A stretch of DNA of 64,000 nucleotides from Ornithodoros turicata (GCF_037126465.1 NW_026999402.1:1-64000), one strand, 5' to 3'. Numbered from the stretch's first letter, positions 9,561 to 20,370 are shown. A program made the numbers and translations. The notes: a model not told the origin generated them from the sequence alone.

Positions 9561-10017
9561 ACTACAAGAGAGAAATATGATCATGGAAAATAAAATATGA
9601 AGTTCATGAAGTATGAAATACAGGAGTCTATAAAGCTGGCATTTCTGAGGAGGAATTACTGGCCCGTAATTGTCACAAGCCCGTGTTACTGTGACAGTAT
9701 CATAGGTTACTTATAGCTTGACAGCGTATGCGGCTGCCCTGAATAGTATTAACCACACGCACAGCGCACAACAATCCACGAAAAATCTTGTTCTGCTTTG
9801 TTCGTTCAAGCAAAACAGAAGTCCCCATCCGTTTTTTCGGAACCGCGGCAACCCCTCTTTTTATGTCATCGTTTTTCTTCTTTTTCTTTTTCTAAGCTAT
9901 TTCAAAAATATCTACTGTTCAAGTAAAAAATAAAGATATTTGATTAGATTGATAACAAAACGGGGAGCAGTGCCTTCTACATTTTTGCAGCAAGCGCGTT
10001 TGGACTCTGTCCAACTT

Positions 10018-10098
10018 ACTATTGATAGCTGAAACTATCGACAGTTTCGAACAAAACTATCGATAGTCAAGTGAGTAGTCATCTCAACCATCGATAGT
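10018..10098. promoter_or_regulatory. Cluster of CTATCGATAG-type palindromes
   Basis: Four near copies of CTATCGATAG occur within 80 bp, about 400 bp upstream of the THAP start codon. TATCGATA is the DREF-binding element of insect promoters, which would fit a promoter role. Alternatively they are subterminal repeats of a miniature transposon. Confidence 0.35.
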
Positions 10099-10405
10099 GT
10101 TTGGATGGCTATCGCCCACCACTAGAAGGAACGTCCCATATCAATATCAACAATACGCAGCGCGCAGCAGCAAACAACGAGAAAACAATCGAACTGCCGA
10201 CAACAGCGCCACAGCGGCCATCTCGCCCGAGCATGAACGAGGGGAATGTCTCTTCTCCCTTCGGAGATCTGACGTTGATTCCACCTCCCCTTCTAGTCAC
10301 CATAGCTTTATGCCATGCTTTATGCCTTCGGTGTCTAGTGGTCTAGCCAGTCTAGCGACAACCCGTTCCGGAGTTCCGGAGTCTGGTTGGTCCGGTCGGT
10401 CGGTA

Positions 10406-10416
10406 CCCGCCATTTT
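10406..10416. promoter_or_regulatory. YY1-type motif near the THAP gene start
   Basis: CCCGCCATTTT lies 63 bp upstream of the THAP ATG. The reverse complement AAAATGGCGGG fits the YY1 consensus often seen at TATA-less transcription starts. There is no other support. Confidence 0.35.
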
Positions 10417-10478
10417 GTTCCTTTGACGGTTGGATGGTCACTTCTGAAACGTTAATTTCGACCGGGATTCCCAAGGAG

Positions 10479-13400
10479 ATGGGGTGCTGCAGTGCTGTGG
10501 CCTGTGCTAATTCGGATCGTAAAGGCTTCCGTATGTTTCGCTTTCCATCTGACTCGCACAGACGACGCCTGTGGTTAGCAAAGACGAAGCGAGGTGGAGA
10601 CTGGGAACCAACAGTCAAAAGCCAACTTTGTGAGGTGAGTTGTCTCTGTCGTCACGCTAAGTAATTGCGTGCTCGTCAGCATAGAAACAACAGAACCACA
10701 AATATGGTTTGAGAGAGGATCTAGCTATGAAAACGAAAGTGGGTTTCACCAAAGTGCTTGCAAGGTGATGAAGCCGACTTACAGAATGACGACGTCTGCC
10801 CAAAGGAATGCCGGAACTTCACATGCATTAGGAGCGGGAATGCCCCACACAACTAAGTGGGGCAGGTTTGAACCCTCACGCCCCCCGTAGATACCTGTCT
10901 GCTTGTTTGAGACATTACTATGCAGGCTCTTCTGACAGTAATGTTTAAGTGGTAACAGTTGCATTGTTTGTGTATGCATGTAAGTAATTTGCACCTTTCC
11001 AGGCGCACTTTGAGGACAGCCAGTTCGAACAGCATCGAGCAGATGGCTGGAAGAAACTTAAGCCAAACGCTGTCCCCACGCTGTTCACCCACACAAAGGC
11101 TAAAGCCAAAAGGAGGCCCCAAAAGAAGAAAAAATCACCACCTAGTGCAAATGTCCATGTGAGCACGACTTTTGCATGTTTTGTTTAGACATTGTAGATA
11201 TCCAACAGTCATACGTGTAAGTGAGAATATATCCATTATATTCCACTGCACTCTGTCAACGTATTGGAGAAGGGACCGGGGCACAGCACCCTTCCTGGAA
11301 TGGAACGTTAAAGGGGCCCGAAACAGCTCTCCGACCATTTTCCAATTACGACACCCCGTGAAAGAACCTGGTTCACAATATCCAAACGTGTAGTTCCTTT
11401 GCTTGTAGCCTGCATATTTACCAATAAGCAAGGCCATTCAAAGGGCATAATCCACGTGCGACTCTCCTTCCTTCTCCGAGAGCACCTACGTCACACGTCT
11501 CGCACACGTAGCCAAGCTGCTTTCCAGTCACTGGAGATTGGGGGGGAGATATCGGACTTCTAGCCAATGACGGGCCTCGCTGAGAGAGAAGCTGCGGCGT
11601 GCGGGGAGAACTGGTTGTGGGAACATCGCTGTGACCGCGCGGAGCACTACACCGCTTAAGATATAACGTGCACATGAAATGAACGATACTTCCGGTACTG
11701 TTTGAACTGGCTATCTCGTGCATTTCAGATGGAGAGATGTTTAGAGTTTACCTCACTTCCCGATATTACAATTTATTTATTTGTTTATTTATTTCGAATA
11801 CTGTTAGTCCCAAGTGGGACCGTTACAGGGGGGTTCCACACTACCACAATCACCAATCATAACACTAATCATAAACAAAAGAACTAACAAACCAAATAAT
11901 CTCATCGAGGAACCACAATACATAATAGCGCTAACATTAGCATAACATTATATTAAATCAGTATTGCTCAGGGCTTCAATGAAGGTAGATTCATTTTGCA
12001 CAGATATTATATGTTCAGGTAATGCATTCCAGATTGTGATTGTGTGTGAGAAACATGAATACAATATGAAATACAATAGACCAATGAATAAGCATCTCGT
12101 ATTTCGACTGGTTGACGGAGCATGACGTCGAAGTAACATCTGGCCGTAGTCGGCAGGGCACAGAGTTGGAAAGAGTGCAGTGGCTTAAAAACATTGTTTA
12201 CTTTTTTGGTGCCAATAATGTTTGGAAAACGTTTACCGCTGGGAGCGTAGGACAATGCATTACCAAAAAGAGCATGTGGTATGCCTGTTTAGTGCTCCTT
12301 TAATGTGATCCCTCCACATGCAGGACGTGTTGCTGCCGGAAGGAGCACCACACAAGGATGTACTGGGGCTAGAATACCAAGTAACTTTCTACCTTTTTCC
12401 TAACTGTTACGCAAAATTTTGGAGTGTGTACGATTCCGTATTTTTTGTAGCCATTCGTACGATGTTGCTCAATTTGTTCTAATGTGCCTTCTCTGTAGCC
12501 TTCTGATGCTGCTTTAATTGCATCACTAACACGAGAGAGTTCACCTGGTTTCCCTACAGTGCTGGATTCCCAGGCAGGTATTGTTTCATGCATCCATATG
12601 CGTTGTTTTGGGCAATTTTTTCTAGGTACGTGTCTCCCACAGAATGAAGCAAAGACCACGTGGAGCCTGGCACCAGCAGACCCAGCACCTGCCTGCCGCA
12701 GGTGCGTCTCAAGGGTCCAGTAACGAACAATATACTGCAAATGAATTTTTTGGCATAGCCACTTTTTGGCGGATGTTCAAATTGTCCACCTGAACATGTA
12801 CGAGGGTGGTTCCATAAGTTTCCGGCCCGACCAACTTTTAATAGTCATAGAGACGAAACAAGTGTATCACCTTTCGACATCGTCACCCTTAACTTCGATG
12901 CACTTTTGACACCTTTCAACCAGCATTCTTATACCCTTGAAAAAATAGTCCGAAATTTTGTCCGCAAAATGCTGGAAAACTGCCTCTTGCACCTCAATAT
13001 CGTTTTGAAATCTCCGTCCTCTGAGATCCCTCTTGAAGTTTGAGAACAGGAAGTAGTCACTCGGTGCCAAGTCTGGACTGTAGGGTGGGTGGTGGATTTC
13101 TTCGAAGCCGCACTCCTTCAGTGCAGCCTTGGCAACGGAAGCCGCATGGACAGGGGCATTGTCCTGGCGCAACCGGACACCTCGACTCAACCTGCCTCGC
13201 CTCTTTTCATTGATGGCATCTCGCAGTCGGTGCAGGAGTGAAGCATAATAAGTCGCATTCACTGTGGTGTTCCTCTCTTTGAAGTCGAGGAGGAGGATCC
13301 CGTGACAATCCCCAAATATTGTTGCCATGATCTTCTTTGTGGATTGTGTGATCTTCGCTTTTCTTAGCGGTGCTTCTCCTTGTTTGCGCCATTCCATCAA

Positions 13401-14774
13401 CTCCTTTTTCGAAAGGGGATCATAGTAGAGCACCATAGTCTCATCCCCTGTGACAATTGACTTCAATGTTTCTTCTTCGTTCTCTGGACAGAGCTCCAAA
13501 AACTCTGGCACAGACGACGCGCTGTTGCTTTTGAACTGACGAGAGAAGTTGTGGCACCCACCTCGCACTGACCTTTTTCATGTGAAGGCCCTTGCCGATG
13601 ATGCGAAAAACGGTTGTTTTGGAAAGCCCCAGCCTTTCTGAGATTTCCGTCACCTTCAGACGCCTGTCGCTCAGCACTTCCTCCTCCACAAGAGACAAAT
13701 TTTCTTTTGTCACCACTTCCACTGGACGACCATCGCGTGGATCATCTTCAATGGACTCTCGCCCCAGTCGAAACTGCTTAGCCCAGTCTTTTACCGTTGT
13801 GTACGACGGAGAGGCTTCCCTGTACACGTTGTCTAGTCGCGCTTTGATTTCTTTATGCGAAAGTCCCTCTTTTGTCAAGAATTTTATCACAGCGCGGTAC
13901 TCGATTTTTTCCATTTTAACTGAAGAGTGCACCCTGGCTGTTTGAAATGCCGCGCTCCAACCGACAAAAGCATGGAGACGGTTGAGGGTGGTGCTCCGGC
14001 CCTCCAACAGATGGCGCCACACGTCCTTAATTGCATTTTCAAATTCGCGCGCATTTTCTACCTCGGGCCGGAAACTTATGGAACCACCCTCGTATTTGCG
14101 AGTACCTGATCGGTGAGGCCCTTCTTCTTGCAAAGTGCCTCCAAGTTATATCTGCCAAGACAGCAATGTCAAAAGGGAGCCAAACCTTTGTGGAAAATTG
14201 TTGTTCGAGACATATTCACGAGCTGGTACGCCATGCGTGGAAAATCAATGATGGGCAATGGTTGTTCGGCTGCTAGCATGAAGGTGGACTTCTGGGCCCC
14301 TCTTGTGTGGTTAAGAGGCTTTTGAAGAAGTCTAAGCACAAATACATATACGATTCGATCTGGGTACACCCAGGCAGGGCTTGTTCTGGCTCACGGGGCA
14401 TGAGTTTCGGGACAAACAAAGATGCCTCAGCAGCCTATTATGGAATTAGGGCCACTTTATTTGTGAGTACAATTTTTCAGAATGTAATTAGTATGTCGTT
14501 GTCGGAAAATTCACCAAAAATTAATGTAGTGTGAGTGTAGGTATATCTCTCAGCACACATAGCACCCCTAGAGTATCTACAGGAGCCATCTGATGACCAC
14601 GGTGTATCATCAAACAGTTTTAATACGCTGAGTCGTGCTGACAAACATCTACTTGTGTCATTGACGTGCATTAAGACGTCCTGTAAGAAATGTTTGTTCC
14701 CATAACACGTCTTTGCACAGGTGACTCTCCTGAACTATCTGCACACGCACTCCGGGGATCTGAACTGCTTGTGA
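10479..14774 (+). CDS. THAP zinc-finger DNA-binding protein (four proposed exons)
   Basis: Exon 1 (10479-10634) and exon 2 (11003-11158) together encode a complete THAP domain. It starts MGCCSAVACANSDRKGFRMF, has the invariant Trp in RRRLWLAKTKR, then the C-x2-H pair in LCEAHFEDSQFE, and ends with the diagnostic NAVPTLF box (AVPTIF in most members). A basic stretch (KAKAKRRPQKKKK) follows. The ATG at 10479 is chosen because THAP domains start within a few residues of the first Cys. Both exons are phase 0 with good GT-AG borders. Exon 3 (12324-12380, DVLLPEGAPHKDVLGLEYQ) and exon 4 (14721-14774, ending in TGA) keep phase 0 but have no homology support. A mariner lies in the proposed last intron. 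THAP proteins bind DNA in the nucleus; the family also supplied P-element transposase. Without an effector domain the role is unknown. Confidence 0.75.
11768..12262 (-). pseudogene. 3' end of a Jockey/CR1-type LINE
   Basis: Minus-strand readings end with ITIWNALPEHIISVQNESTF, the usual C-terminus of LINE reverse transcriptases of the Jockey/CR1/L2 group. A short 3' UTR follows and the element ends with repeated AAATAAATAAA at 11768. One frameshift separates the C-terminus from upstream sequence. It lies in the THAP intron between exons 2 and 3. Confidence 0.7.
12801..14092 (-). mobile_element. Mariner element, nearly intact
   Basis: The 1.29-kb length, ~28-bp terminal inverted repeats (CGAGGGTGGTTCCATAAGTT at both ends) and flanking TA dinucleotides are those of a mariner. 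It fills most of the last proposed THAP intron, opposite in orientation. Confidence 0.95.
12867..13914 (-). pseudogene. Mariner transposase with one frameshift
   Basis: The frame starts MEKIEYRAVIKFLTKEG at 13914, as in mariner transposases. An N-terminal paired helix-turn-helix domain follows (SYTTVKDWAKQF, DDPRDGRP linker, LGLSKTTVFRII). The catalytic DD34D domain is complete: TGDETMVLYYDP, RQDNAPVHAA and YSPDLAPSDYFLF give the three Asp residues. The span is 1,048 nt, one more than a multiple of three, and the reading shifts near 13507 between the HTH region and the EFLELCPENEE segment. No other stop was seen. One lesion makes it a young pseudogene, or a sequencing error could hide an active copy. 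Confidence 0.92.
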
Positions 14775-14863
14775 AGAAAGGCTTTAGCTGTTTTTCCGGT
14801 AAGATTCTCATGTGGCATCTGTGCATTATTGGACTACGCCAACTTTAGTAACGTTGTTTTAAG

Positions 14864-15418
14864 TAGAGATAGCACGAATCAAGAATTTTCCCGAATCTGA
14901 ACCCAAATCGAAAGGAAGGTTCTGGGAATCCACGAATCTCGAATCTTTCTAATCCTTTCTTTAAAAAAACAGCGTAGAAAGCCAGGGGAAGAAAATACTT
15001 CTACTGAAAAGTGTTTTCGAGCAGAAATTGACATATTTGTTTAACGAAAAACTAATCGAATAATAGTTCACTTTCAGGAAAAAACATACCCATGTGTACT
15101 TCTTAGATGTAATTTAACGTGCTGTTCATCGACTACGGGAGTACGTAGACTTTCGAGTCCGAATTCTTCCACAAAACTAACTAACTAAATCACAAGCAAA
15201 TCGTGTAACTTTTAAACTTGTAACGTAAGAATTCCAGCCTGAACTCTTAACAGTCCGGTGCAACGTAAACAAATAAACGAGAAAACACAGCTGAAGGTTA
15301 TAAATTAATGCCGACGGACACCAGAGGCACCAAATTTCGGCTGGATTCAGAAGATTGATTTGTTTCACCGTTTTTATTCACTGGGACTTGGATTCCCAAA
15401 TCTCGAAACCGTGCCCTG
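14864..15418. repeat. hAT-like non-autonomous element, copy 1
   Basis: The left end (TAGAGATAGCACGAATC) and the right end (reverse complement CAGGGCACGGTTTCGAGA) are imperfect inverted repeats. The interior repeats CGAATCT and GAATCC. About 330 bp of the right half match 52690-53040 in the same orientation (GTAACTTTTAAACTTG, GCAACGTAAACAAA and GGCACCAAATTT against their counterparts). Confidence 0.55.
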
Positions 15419-15721
15419 GTTTTCGGCTGCAGCAAATTCAAAATTCTGCGGCACCGACCTGTAAATTCCGTGATTTTTCAATGCAAGCAGTCAACGGCTG
15501 CTTTAAATGGGAAACTTTTTGATAATGTGGTAACAAAAAAAAATAAAAATTTTTTAAGCATACAGATTCGAAGCACTGTTGTGGCTCAGCATTACATACA
15601 TGTCTTGTGTGCTCCCCTGACAAAGAATGCCGTCTGTCGTCTGCAATCATTTTATACTTGCTGAAAGATCTTCCGGCGTCTACGGAGTTTATAGGAACTT
15701 TATAGGGAGGAGCTTACAATA

Positions 15722-15935
15722 TGTGATGTTCCCGGCAGGAAGGAGGAGGCACCAGCCAAGCAGGTCCCAAACCAACAACAACCTTTATTTCAAAATCCAC
15801 TGTTTATATAGCTTATGTCAAACACGCCGCCTTGCGGCATGAACTAAACAAGATAACACAAACGTGTATTAAGATAACCAGATAAGGAACGAGGAAAGCA
15901 GATGCGTGATAATAAAGATAACCTACGACACAACA
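15722..15935 (-). repeat. 3' LTR of the Gypsy element
   Basis: Starts TGT and ends ACA on either strand. On the minus strand it carries CTATATAAACAG (TATA-like) and, about 20 bases later, AATAAA. It is the same as the 5' LTR over all 214 bp. Confidence 0.95.
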
Positions 15936-15950
15936 TCTCTTCCCCCCTTA
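15936..15950 (-). other. Polypurine tract
   Basis: Minus strand TAAGGGGGGAAGAGA lies directly against the 3' LTR, the expected place for plus-strand priming. Confidence 0.85.
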
Positions 15951-16051
15951 ACGTAACTGTTAGTATTTGTTAAACAAGTTAATTTAGTTAGAACCACAGA
16001 ACGCAACCATAGACCGTCCCAACATTCCACACATTTTCAAAATTCCTACTT

Positions 16052-19000
16052 CTAATCCAAAACATAATCACGGAGATACGCTGGGGGTCGTCGCACTCTC
16101 CGAGGTCGACTTGTGTGCTGTCCCTCGGGTACAGTTCCCTGCACATTTGCATCCTCATCCCCCTCCTCAGTAGAAGTAGCTGGAGGCACTGGCTCTGGGG
16201 TCTGGACATCACTCCCCGTGTCTATGTTGGTTGGTCCTTCAGGTTCTTGAGCTGCTTGCACATCACCACACAATACATCTTGCACCCCACTGTAGATGGC
16301 AGGCGACAACAGCTCTGACGAACAGGCTGCATCCGTAGAGACAGGCCGAGAGTATAGTGCTAACTTTGATGCATTCCACACCCGACGATCCTGAAGCAGA
16401 AACGAGTTTTTCCCGCATTTCTTCAATACCTTCAATGGCCTTGAAAACCGAGGCATTGCCTTGCCTTTTTCCTTCAATTTTATGCGAACGAAATCCCCGG
16501 GATTAACCTGTGGTGACTTTGCACCTCGACGCGCGTCCGTGTATCTTTTCATATACTCTTGTCGGTCGCTCACCTTCCGACGTAGATCAACTCCGGGAGG
16601 GGTTGAAGGCACTGCTATGCCAACCACGTGCAACTTCGTCCGAGGCATTCGGCCGTGCAAGAGCACTGCTGGAGCACATCCCGTTGTAGCATGCGGCGTG
16701 CACCGAAATGCCAGCAGACCCTGCTGTACTACCTCCGTCACTGGCTTCCCTTGCAAAACTGCAAGCTGCACTTGATCTTTCAGAACACGATTAAACCGTT
16801 CTATCAATCCATTTGCCTGCGGATAATACACAGACGAAAATAAGTGCTTAATACCCTGATTCTTCAGGAATTCCTCGAATACTGCTGACGTAAATTGAGG
16901 TCCGTGGTCCGAGACTAATTCGTTAGGCAGCCCCTCACGGCAAAACACACGCTGAAGAAACCCAATGACCACCTGCGCTGTTACAGTTCCAACAAAAGCA
17001 ACCTCAGGCCATCGGCTAAAATAGTCCATCAGCGAGATGGCAAATCTGCACCCTTGTGGAGCACACTGAAATGGCCCGACGATATCAATCGCCAACTTCT
17101 GCCATGGTCCTTCAGGTAATGGTACTGGTTGTAGTGGTGCCGGTGACACTCTTGCAGACTTATCTGCTGCTTGGCAAACTGCACAACTCTTTACATATTC
17201 TTCAACTTCTCGATCCATGCTGGTCCACCAATATACCTGCCTAATTCGTTGTTTGGTCCTTACCATCCCTTGGTGAGCCTGATGAGCTTGGGAAATGATC
17301 CTTCTCGACAACTGTTTTGGAACCACTAGTCTTTCACCCCTGTACACAAGACCATCAACTACGGACAGTTCCTCCCGTACCTGATAGAACGGTTCTTCCT
17401 CTGTAGACACACTCCGCTTCACTGGCCAAGACGTCCTGATGTATGTGATAACTTTCTTCAACAGGTCATCCTGCTCCGTTGCTCGCTGTACTTCTGCCTT
17501 TGTCAGACAGGTAGTTACCCATGAAACTACCTCCTCATCGAATTTTGTTTCCTCGCTGTTGGACAGAGGCAGCCTAGACAGGGCATCGGCTATGACGTTT
17601 TCATAGCCCTTCTTATGTTCGACCGTGTAGTGGTAATTCAGGAGTCTGGCTGTCCAGCGCACAATCCGCAGAGGTCGATGTCCCTGCCCTCGGGTTGACA
17701 GAAGAGTGACCAGCGCGCGATGATCAGTCCTAAGTGTAAAGTGTCTCCCCCAGAGGTAAACATGCCATCGCTCACAAGCCCAGATGCAAGCGAGCGCTTC
17801 TCGCTCACCTGTCGAATAGTTCCGTTCTGCAGTGGACAAGGTCCTCGATGCAAAAGCTACTGTGTGCAGGCTCTTCTCGTCTCGCTGCTGCAACACCGCT
17901 CCAACTCCACAGCTAGAGGCGTCCGTTGTTACAATAACTGGCAACTTAGGGTCGAAAGGACGCAGTACCCCTGCTGCTCCTAGAAGCTGTTTGACTCTCC
18001 TGAAGGCTTCGTCCGCTTCCTTATTCCACTCAAACGACGCACCTTTACGTAGAAGTCTACGCAGGGGTTCCACCACATGCGCGTAGCGAGGTACGAAGCG
18101 GGCATAATAACCAGTAAGTCCTATGAATGCACGGAGTCCTTCTTGATTTTTTTGCGCTGGGGCTTGCATGACAGCATCAATTTTCGATTGCAGAGGCCGA
18201 ATTCCACCGGAAGACAACTGGTGCCCGAGGAACTGAATTTCCTGCCTGTCGAATACACACTTCCTGTTAAGGGTTAGTCCAGCCTCCGCTATTTTCTTCA
18301 AGACCCTTCGCAAATTTCTCCGGTATTCTTCCCGATCACTGCCGAACACCACAACATCGTCCAAGTACACAACGACTCCTTGGCAGTCTCGAAGAAGCTG
18401 CAACATCAGTTTCTGGAACACCGATGGTGCCGACGCTAGTCCAAAACACACACGCCGAAACCGGAACAGTCCCTCATGTGTGATAAATGTTGTCAGCGCA
18501 CGACTTTCCTGACTCAGATCAACTTGATAATATGCTGACGCCAAATCCAATTTTGCAAAATAGTTCGCTCCTGATAAAGAATTCAGCAATTCCTCCACTG
18601 TAGGCAACGGGTACGCATCAGCTACTATCGCTTTGTTGGGCTCCCTCAGATCGACACAAAGTCGAATGTTACCGTCCGGCTTCTGAACCACCACAATTGG
18701 TGACACCCACGGCGATGCATCAACCCTTTCAATGATGCCTTCACTTTCGAGCTTATTCAGTTCTTTGGACACCCTGTCTCTCAACGCCAGCGGTAGCCGA
18801 CGCAACTTCTGTGCTACAGGCTTGACATCAGCCTTCACATGCACTTTATGCATAAATCCTTTTGCAAAACCAATGCGTTTCTCAAACAACTGTCCGAACT
18901 CTCTTCTTAGATCTGGCGGCAAGACACTCTCATCAGTCCCATCGATACTCAAACACTGCAACGACTTGCCCTCAATGCATATGTTCAACACCCGGACGGC

Positions 19001-20206
19001 ATCACGTCCCAGCAAGGTTGTTCCCCTTGGTACAACATAGAACAAAATCGTCCCCACTTTGTCCTTGAACACAACCTTAGCTTCGAAGCAGCCCGTAACA
19101 GATATCTTCTGATTACTGTAATTCACCAGCTTGCGCGGCGGTGGTGCTAACGGGTACTTCCGCTCGAAATTGACCTTGTACACATCTTGACGCATTAACG
19201 AAGCCGCTGACCCAGTGTCGACAGTTAATCTCATGGAGACATCTTCCACAATAACTTCGGCATACACCTCATTCGCATGTCCATCCCCAATTCTTAATAC
19301 AGCGATATCCTCGTCGTTTGACTGAATTGCGTTAATAGTCTTTGAATTTCGGCAGACCTTGATAAGATGTCCAATCTTTCCACATCCTCTGCATTTCTTA
19401 TCTATGGCTCTGCAATTTCCGTCATTGGCGAAATGACCAATTTTTCCACAACGATAACATGCCAATTGCTTACCGGCACGTTGTAATGTTGGTTTAGGAC
19501 CCCCCGTTGGTTGTCGGTCTGCGCCCTTGGCTTCCTTTTGCGGCCATTTCCCTTTCCTTCTCTCCTGCTGCCGGTACTTGTCAACTTTTTGTACTTCACC
19601 AGACTGCTGAAACTCTTTGGCGGCCTTTATGCTCTCTTCGTACGTAGTTGCCAACGTCACCGCAGCACTCAGTGATAACCGTCCGCCTTCTATAAGTAGT
19701 CGCTCCCGTAGTCCCGGGACCACAGTGCCTTCCAGTAATTGGTCCCTGACGGCATCATCTTCAAATGTCCCATACTGACATTTCGCTGCGTGGCATCTTA
19801 GTTCTCCGACGAACGCTTGCGTTGACTCTCCAGGCTGCTGTCGTCTCGCACGAAACCGGTGGCGAAGAACGGCTACGTTCGGCGCACTTCCAAACCTCTT
19901 GTCCAGGATCTGCAACGCTTCTTCCAACACTTCACTCTGCTTGCTCTCGTCCTTGCCGCCATCTTTCCCGTCTCCCTCGCCCTCTTTCATGACAACAGTC
20001 GCCGTCTCCAAAGCCTGAAAGATCCGTTGCCCTTCTGCACCCAAACAGTGCAACAACACCGCCTTCTTCCTCGGGCCCGTGAACGTAGTGTCGGTAATGG
20101 CAGCCAAGTAGTTCAAAAACATGCTGCGCCACTGCTCCCATGGCAACTCTGGGTCCCCCGGCAATGGAAGAAACGGCGCCGGCGGCTGAAGACCAAAGAA
20201 GCTCAT
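16052..20206 (-). CDS. Gag-Pol polyprotein of a Ty3/Gypsy retrotransposon
   Basis: One uninterrupted frame of 1,384 codons from the ATG at 20206. The frame is open further upstream to 20359, but that part translates the LTR end and a 63-bp duplication, so I chose the later Met (MSFFGLQPPAPFLPLPG). Gag is followed by two zinc knuckles (CYRCGKIGHFANDGNC, one residue longer than usual before the last Cys, and CRGCGKIGHLIKVC). Then come an aspartic protease (TVDTGSAASLM), RT (AKLDLASAYYQV, YLDD box), RNase H (TTDASSCGVGAVL), and integrase with an HHCC finger and a D, D, E triad (AIDIVGPFQ, VSDHGPQFTS, ANGLIERFNR). Gag and Pol are in one frame with no ribosomal frameshift. There is no envelope gene. 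All catalytic residues seen are intact. It acts in the cytoplasm in virus-like particles and integrates in the nucleus. Confidence 0.95.
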   Translation of the reverse strand: MSFFGLQPPAPFLPLPGDPELPWEQWRSMFLNYLAAITDTTFTGPRKKAVLLHCLGAEGQRIFQALETATVVMKEGEGDGKDGGKDESKQSEVLEEALQILDKRFGSAPNVAVLRHRFRARRQQPGESTQAFVGELRCHAAKCQYGTFEDDAVRDQLLEGTVVPGLRERLLIEGGRLSLSAAVTLATTYEESIKAAKEFQQSGEVQKVDKYRQQERRKGKWPQKEAKGADRQPTGGPKPTLQRAGKQLACYRCGKIGHFANDGNCRAIDKKCRGCGKIGHLIKVCRNSKTINAIQSNDEDIAVLRIGDGHANEVYAEVIVEDVSMRLTVDTGSAASLMRQDVYKVNFERKYPLAPPPRKLVNYSNQKISVTGCFEAKVVFKDKVGTILFYVVPRGTTLLGRDAVRVLNICIEGKSLQCLSIDGTDESVLPPDLRREFGQLFEKRIGFAKGFMHKVHVKADVKPVAQKLRRLPLALRDRVSKELNKLESEGIIERVDASPWVSPIVVVQKPDGNIRLCVDLREPNKAIVADAYPLPTVEELLNSLSGANYFAKLDLASAYYQVDLSQESRALTTFITHEGLFRFRRVCFGLASAPSVFQKLMLQLLRDCQGVVVYLDDVVVFGSDREEYRRNLRRVLKKIAEAGLTLNRKCVFDRQEIQFLGHQLSSGGIRPLQSKIDAVMQAPAQKNQEGLRAFIGLTGYYARFVPRYAHVVEPLRRLLRKGASFEWNKEADEAFRRVKQLLGAAGVLRPFDPKLPVIVTTDASSCGVGAVLQQRDEKSLHTVAFASRTLSTAERNYSTGEREALACIWACERWHVYLWGRHFTLRTDHRALVTLLSTRGQGHRPLRIVRWTARLLNYHYTVEHKKGYENVIADALSRLPLSNSEETKFDEEVVSWVTTCLTKAEVQRATEQDDLLKKVITYIRTSWPVKRSVSTEEEPFYQVREELSVVDGLVYRGERLVVPKQLSRRIISQAHQAHQGMVRTKQRIRQVYWWTSMDREVEEYVKSCAVCQAADKSARVSPAPLQPVPLPEGPWQKLAIDIVGPFQCAPQGCRFAISLMDYFSRWPEVAFVGTVTAQVVIGFLQRVFCREGLPNELVSDHGPQFTSAVFEEFLKNQGIKHLFSSVYYPQANGLIERFNRVLKDQVQLAVLQGKPVTEVVQQGLLAFRCTPHATTGCAPAVLLHGRMPRTKLHVVGIAVPSTPPGVDLRRKVSDRQEYMKRYTDARRGAKSPQVNPGDFVRIKLKEKGKAMPRFSRPLKVLKKCGKNSFLLQDRRVWNASKLALYSRPVSTDAACSSELLSPAIYSGVQDVLCGDVQAAQEPEGPTNIDTGSDVQTPEPVPPATSTEEGDEDANVQGTVPEGQHTSRPRRVRRPPAYLRDYVLD

Positions 20207-20244
20207 CCTGTGGCCGTGGCTCGTGGTTCGTACAGCACTTAAGC

Positions 20245-20370
20245 CCTCGTCGCCATTTTGTGATGTTCCCGGCAGGAAGGAGGAGGCACCAGCCAAGCAG
20301 ATCCCATCCTCGTCGCCATTTTGTGATGTTCCCGGCAGGAAGGAGGAGGCACCAGCCAAGCAGGTCCCAA
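20245..20370 (-). repeat. 63-bp tandem duplication spanning LTR end and primer-binding site
   Basis: Units 20308-20370 and 20245-20307 are nearly identical. Each includes about 48 bp of the LTR terminus and the following AAATGGCGACGAGG. The length, 63 bp, is a multiple of three and leaves the upstream frame open. Confidence 0.9.
20302..20319 (-). other. Primer-binding site, tRNA-Ser(GCT) type
   Basis: TGGCGACGAGGATGGGAT starts two bases from the 5' LTR. Its 18 bases are complementary to the 3' end of animal tRNA-Ser(GCT) including CCA (…ATCCCATCCTCGTCG plus CCA). The duplicated inner copy matches only over the first 11 bases. Confidence 0.8.

Noticed and set aside
20207..20359. N-terminal extension of the Gypsy frame
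   Set aside because: It translates the LTR terminus and the 63-bp duplication; the Gag start is better placed at 20206.
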